Source: Paenibacillus tuaregi
Lineage (GTDB): Bacteria; Bacillota; Bacilli; Paenibacillales; Paenibacillaceae
DNA length: 64,000 nt
Assembly (NCBI RefSeq): GCF_900086655.1
Contig: NZ_LT575476.1
Location: forward strand, 4,674,240 to 4,738,239
Direction: 5' to 3'
Below, one piece after another: positions 60,377 to 64,000 of this stretch; position 1 is the stretch's first letter, and the number at the start of each line of letters is the position of its first letter. The translations under genes and the position numbers were made by a program. A model generated the notes under the pieces. That model worked only from the letters and a program-made list of their open reading frames with translations, searched no databases and was not told the DNA's origin.

Positions 60377-63172
60377 TCAGCCTGTATTTCTAAGCCCTGC
60401 GGCAATTCCGTTGATGGTTAGAAGAACTTCTCTTAACAGAATCGGATCATCTCCGCCCTGTTCTCTAAGAGCACGAAGTTCGGAAAGCAGCTGCACCTGA
60501 AGATAGCTAAGCGGGTCTACATAAGGATTACGCAGACGGATGGACTCCTGAAGTGTCGGCGCATTGTCCAGCATTTCCATCTCTCCGGTAATCTTTAGAA
60601 CTAGGCTCTTCGTCAGATTGAACTCCTCTTCAATCTGGCCAAAGATCCGATTCTTCATTTCTTCATCACTGCACATATTCGCATATTCTTTTGCAATGAC
60701 AAGGTCTGCCTTAACAATGGCGAACTGCAGTGTGTCGATGAGCGAACGGAAGAATGGGAAATTAGCATACATATCCTGAAGGACCTTTAGCTTCTCCTCA
60801 TCATTACCATAGAACTCTTGAATGCCTGTACCTGCAGCATACCAAGCTGGGAATAAGTACCGGCTTTGGGTCCATGCGAACACCCATGGGATCGCACGCA
60901 AGTCTTCAAAGCGGTCACTATTCTTGCGTTTGGAAGGGCGTGAGCCGATGTTAAGCTCTCCTACCTCAACGAGTGGGGTAGATTCCCTGAAGAATTTAAA
61001 GAATTCCGGCTCCCGGAATACCAGGTCCTGATATTTATGAAGGGATACATCAGACATCTGTCTGATGATCGACTCCCATTTCTCTTCATACAGATCGTTT
61101 TGCTGCGGCTGACGGGCCAATACCGCTTGAGTCAGAAGGGCCGAAGTGGCCTGTTCCAGACTGCGGTAAGCAATGCCCTTGAGTGCGTATCTGGATGAAA
61201 TGACTTCACCCTGCTCAGTGATCTTAATTCCCCCGCCAACCGTGTGAGGCGGCTGGGCAAGAATACTGCGGTTCAGCGGCATGCCTCCGCGTCCTAGGGC
61301 GCCCCCGCGTCCGTGAAAGAACTTCAGCTTCACACCGAACTCTGCAGCCGTGGCCGTAATTTGCTTAAGAGCAACCCGCAGCTCCCAGTTCGCAGTAACC
61401 ACGCCGCCATCCTTGTTGCTGTCGGAATACCCCAACATGATCTCCTGGAGATCATTCATCGCGGTAACCGACATCCGATAGATTGGCATATTGAACAACC
61501 GGCGCATAATCGCTGGGGCCGCGTGAAGATCGTCAATCGTTTCAAACAATGGCACGGATTGAAGCGTGCAGACTACAGTATCATCGTTCTCTTTACGGAA
61601 CAGGCCCACCTCTTTGGCAAACACCATAACTTCGAGAATATCACTAGCGGCTTCCGTCATACTGATTAAATAACTGCCGATGCACTGTTCTCCAAATTCC
61701 TGCTGTGCCAAATACACCGTACGGTATACATTAAGACATTCCGTTGTACTCTCACTGTATTCCTGATAAGGAGATGTCAGCGGCCGAGGATCATTCAGAA
61801 TGCGCTCAAGAAGTTCTACCTTCTCATCTTCACTAAGCCCGGCATAATTCTCAGAAATATTCATATGAGCCAAGATCTCCGTCATAGCATTCTCATGCTC
61901 TTGGCTGTGCTGACGAATATCCAGCTTGGCCGTGTGGAAACCAAACAGCTCCACCTGACGTATTAAATAACGAATATGGGTGTCAGCAACGTAATCCGCA
62001 TAGTGATGCCGCAGACTGCGGTCAATGATATTCAAATCTTCAACCAGCTCTTCCACCTGGTTGTAACGATCTGGAGAGTCTTTCTTAGTCACATCAATGA
62101 CGTTATGCAGCTTCTCGGTCATATAAGTCAATTTAACGCGATATGGCTCTTTTTCATTGCGCCACTCCGGCGTTTTATTGAGGGTAACCACTTCCTGATC
62201 CTTCTGGATCGATTCCAGAAGCTCATCGGTCACATTGACGATAGAAGTACTGAAGCTGAGATAGCGGAATAGCTCGGCCAGAATGCGCTGGTATTCCCGA
62301 ACAGCCAGCTTACGTTGCATCAGCAGCGTCTCCCAGGTTACGTTTGCAGTCACGGACGGGTTACCATCACGGTCTCCCCCGATCCAGGAGCCAAAGCGCA
62401 GATAGGTAGGCACGTGCCAGTTATGTTCAGGATAATATTTTGTCAAACAACGCTCCAGCTCTTGATAAACGTCAGGCAGGACATGGAATAAGGTCTCGTG
62501 GAAATAATACATTCCGTTACGCACTTCATCAAGCACCGTTGGTTTGCGGTCACGAAGCTCATCCGTTTGCCAAAGGGTAATCACTTCATTCAGAAGCTTC
62601 TCCCTTAGCTGCTCTCTCTCCCTAAACGTGAGTGTAGGGTTATCAAGCTGCATGACATCATCGGCAATTCGTTTGTGGATATCAAGAATCGCCCGGCGCA
62701 TCGCCTCGGTAGGATGGGCGGTCATGACCAGCTCCAGGGAAAGCCCCTCCAGGATCTCCTGAACCTCATCATAGGACAAGCCGCGCTCTTTCAGGTCCCT
62801 TACAGAATCCTCAATGGAACCAGGCTGGACCGTCTCTCCGGCTGAACGCTCATAGTCGCGTTTACGGCGGATTCTGTGATTCTGCTCCGCAATATTAACG
62901 AGCTGAAAATACACGGCAAAAGCCCGGATCACCTGATGTCTGATATCAGGCTCAAGCGTATTAATGATTTGCTTAAATTCTTCGTGCAGTTCAGGCAGAA
63001 ATACCGCCCGAAGCGATTTACTGGCTTCACGTATCTTTTCGACAATATCTAAGAGTTCATTACCGCCTTGATGTACAAGGACTTCTCCTAAAATATTGCC
63101 CAAAAAACGAATATCACGCCGCAACAGGTTGTTGGAATTGCTCTTACTCGCGGTCACTGTTAGTTCAGTCAT
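60377..63172 (-). CDS. ppc: Phosphoenolpyruvate carboxylase
   Basis: 931 residues from ATG 63172 (GGAGG 6 bases upstream; the frame to 63223 lacks a site). Catalytic residues are in 'LVMTAHPTEAMRR' (His153), 'FHGRGGALGRGGM' and 'MLGYSDSNKDGG'. It fixes bicarbonate onto PEP to make oxaloacetate and replenish the TCA cycle. The C-terminal 'GIAAGLRNTG' is the family end. Single gene; presumably regulated by acetyl-CoA/aspartate but that is not visible here. Confidence 0.96.
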   Translation of the reverse strand: MTELTVTASKSNSNNLLRRDIRFLGNILGEVLVHQGGNELLDIVEKIREASKSLRAVFLPELHEEFKQIINTLEPDIRHQVIRAFAVYFQLVNIAEQNHRIRRKRDYERSAGETVQPGSIEDSVRDLKERGLSYDEVQEILEGLSLELVMTAHPTEAMRRAILDIHKRIADDVMQLDNPTLTFREREQLREKLLNEVITLWQTDELRDRKPTVLDEVRNGMYYFHETLFHVLPDVYQELERCLTKYYPEHNWHVPTYLRFGSWIGGDRDGNPSVTANVTWETLLMQRKLAVREYQRILAELFRYLSFSTSIVNVTDELLESIQKDQEVVTLNKTPEWRNEKEPYRVKLTYMTEKLHNVIDVTKKDSPDRYNQVEELVEDLNIIDRSLRHHYADYVADTHIRYLIRQVELFGFHTAKLDIRQHSQEHENAMTEILAHMNISENYAGLSEDEKVELLERILNDPRPLTSPYQEYSESTTECLNVYRTVYLAQQEFGEQCIGSYLISMTEAASDILEVMVFAKEVGLFRKENDDTVVCTLQSVPLFETIDDLHAAPAIMRRLFNMPIYRMSVTAMNDLQEIMLGYSDSNKDGGVVTANWELRVALKQITATAAEFGVKLKFFHGRGGALGRGGMPLNRSILAQPPHTVGGGIKITEQGEVISSRYALKGIAYRSLEQATSALLTQAVLARQPQQNDLYEEKWESIIRQMSDVSLHKYQDLVFREPEFFKFFRESTPLVEVGELNIGSRPSKRKNSDRFEDLRAIPWVFAWTQSRYLFPAWYAAGTGIQEFYGNDEEKLKVLQDMYANFPFFRSLIDTLQFAIVKADLVIAKEYANMCSDEEMKNRIFGQIEEEFNLTKSLVLKITGEMEMLDNAPTLQESIRLRNPYVDPLSYLQVQLLSELRALREQGGDDPILLREVLLTINGIAAGLRNTG

Positions 63173-63506
63173 GCTTCTCCTCCCAATCCATCCTGATTCC
63201 GTCTTTATAATGCCTTCTAACATAATACAATAAACCAGGCCTAAATTCCTTATTTTCTTTGCAAAAACGGGGAGTATTAAGGGATAAAAATCGCCAATAT
63301 TCTAAATAATTATTCAATATTGAGAATTTTTATAACCCATACTTACAATGAGGCTGCTTCCAGAGAGGCTGTTTCAATCAATTACTTAGAGTAAAACTCA
63401 AAATAACTTTCTGTTTATAACTGTATAATTACACAAACAGCCTTCATATGATGCACTGACACGTCAAAGCAATAAAATCAATAGGTAAAAATAAAGACCA
63501 TTATAA
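63173..63506. other. AT-rich intergenic region upstream of ppc
   Basis: About 330 bases with no gene. A clear -10/-35 pair was not found by eye. It separates ppc from the tRNA cluster, which is on the same strand and ends at a terminator. Confidence 0.6.
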
Positions 63507-63535
63507 CAAAAAACATCATCGCTTACGATGATGCT
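63507..63535 (-). terminator. Terminator of the tRNA cluster
   Basis: CATCATCG/CGATGATG stem with TTTTTTG on the minus strand. It lies 12 bases past the tRNA-Gly(TCC). Confidence 0.75.
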
Positions 63536-63546
63536 GATAGTTATTA

Positions 63547-63620
63547 TGGAGCGGGTGATGGGAATCGAACCCACGCTATTAGCTTGGAAGGCTAAAGTTC
63601 TACCATTGAACTACACCCGC
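63547..63620 (-). tRNA. tRNA-Gly (TCC)
   Basis: Cloverleaf visible: acceptor GCGGGTG/CACCCGC, anticodon loop CTTCCAA, T-loop GTTCGATTC, encoded CCA (TGG at 63547-63549 on the plus strand). Confidence 0.97.
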
Positions 63621-63631
63621 ACCGAAAATAA

Positions 63632-63708
63632 TGGTCGGGACGACACGATTTGAACATGCGACCCCCTGGTCCCAAACCAGGTGCTCTACCAAGCTGAGCT
63701 ACGTCCCG
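63632..63708 (-). tRNA. tRNA-Pro (TGG)
   Basis: Acceptor CGGGACG/CGTCCCG, anticodon loop TTTGGGA, T-loop GTTCAAATC, encoded CCA. Confidence 0.97.
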
Positions 63709-63746
63709 AAATAAGTGCTTCTTATGAAATTGTATAATAAGAAGAA

Positions 63747-63823
63747 TGGCGCGCCCTAAGAGATTCGAACTCCTGACCTTTTGATTCGTAGTCAAACGCT
63801 CTATCCAGCTGAGCTAAGGGCGC
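63747..63823 (-). tRNA. tRNA-Arg (ACG)
   Basis: Acceptor GCGCCCT/AGGGCGC, anticodon loop CTACGAA, encoded CCA. The ACG wobble base would be edited to inosine by TadA. Confidence 0.97.
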
Positions 63824-63829
63824 ATATTA

Positions 63830-63904
63830 TGGAGCGGACGACGGGAATCGAACCCGCGACCCTCGCCTTGGCAAGGCGATGCTCTACCGCTGAGCCACGT
63901 CCGC
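63830..63904 (-). tRNA. tRNA-Gly (GCC)
   Basis: Acceptor GCGGACG/CGTCCGC, anticodon loop TTGCCAA, encoded CCA. Confidence 0.97.
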
Positions 63905-63909
63905 ATATC

Positions 63910-63993
63910 TGGTGCGCGTGGAGGGACTTGAACCCCCACGTCAAAGACGCTAGATCCTAAGTCTAGTGCGTCTGCCAATTCCGCCACACGCGC
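63910..63993 (-). tRNA. tRNA-Leu (TAG)
   Basis: 84 bases with a long variable arm, as in class II tRNA. Acceptor GCGCGTG/CACGCGC, anticodon loop CTTAGGA, encoded CCA. The cluster continues past the window end. Confidence 0.95.
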
Positions 63994-64000
63994 ACATGTC

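Noticed and set aside
63592..63795. Open frame across the tRNA cluster
   Set aside because: It is formed from tRNA-Gly, tRNA-Pro and tRNA-Arg sequences and is not a gene.
1..64000. CRISPR arrays, phage or toxin-antitoxin loci
   Set aside because: No regular direct repeats, integrase, phage structural genes or paired small toxin/antitoxin genes were seen.

Overview
The window looks like a chromosome segment of a spore-forming, low-to-mid GC Bacillota, most likely Paenibacillus or a close relative. The basis is family content, not a search: bacillithiol-type BrxC/YtxJ, LtaS, Mn-dependent PpaC, a threonyl T-box, the cdaA-cdaR-glmM-glmS order with a glmS ribozyme, SigW/RsiW, TmrB, YesM/YesN-type regulation of a sugar ABC importer, GH127 and GH85 enzymes, PEP carboxylase, and a group IIC intron remnant.

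Layout. 1-1118: 5' part of a PAS sensor. 1408-5969: brxC, an iron-regulated IsdG-type haem monooxygenase with a Fur box, ltaS, ppaC and a GNAT enzyme. 6043-8356: thrS behind a T-box leader. 8451-11683: electrophile/aromatic detoxification (CatE-like and MhqO-like extradiol dioxygenases, a CatD-like DoxX protein, an XRE-cupin regulator). 11822-13559: an unknown helical protein and tmrB. 13704-17413: copper operon copZ-copA-lipoprotein under a CsoR-type operator. 17473-22521: alkaline phosphatase with a Pho box, a secreted beta protein, an SDR, and a membrane diguanylate cyclase. 22649-25402: secreted GH85 endoglycosidase with a cre-like site. 25694-31189: ArsR/SRPBCC pair, DUF1801, a truncated AraC gene, a 200-bp inverted-repeat element, a hydrolase-TetR-hydrolase operon, and a DedA-PAP2 fusion. 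31369-37441: VOC protein, GMC oxidoreductase, tandem DUF1259-like paralogues, TetR with a divergent ketopantoate-reductase-like gene, MBL hydrolase. 37680-50307: group IIC intron fragment, then a sugar utilisation locus on the minus strand (clan GH-A enzyme, response regulator, histidine kinase, anchored binding protein, lipoprotein binding protein, two permeases, GH127) with three cre-like sites. 50522-51864: purine riboswitch and a frameshifted pbuE. 52396-58571: glmS, glmM, cdaR, cdaA. 58768-60119: rsiW and sigW. 60377-63172: ppc. 63547-63993: five tRNA genes.

How it fits together. The sugar locus reads as one unit: a secreted glycosidase releases sugar, an overlapping kinase/binding-protein pair senses it, the YesN-type regulator activates, a lipoprotein plus two permeases import (the ATPase is not here and is presumably shared), and GH127 cleaves arabinofuranosides. 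CcpA probably represses it. The cdaA-to-glmS block links c-di-AMP synthesis to cell-wall amino sugar supply.

Most notable observations: a carbohydrate-binding module that appears circularly permuted and inserted inside the GH-A catalytic domain; a SigW-type promoter between sigW and rsiW; a DedA-PAP2 fusion lacking both catalytic histidines; a 5-bp tandem duplication that breaks pbuE behind a guanine-type riboswitch; a group IIC intron fragment just after a terminator; and a short inverted-repeat element that supplies the stop codon of a hydrolase.
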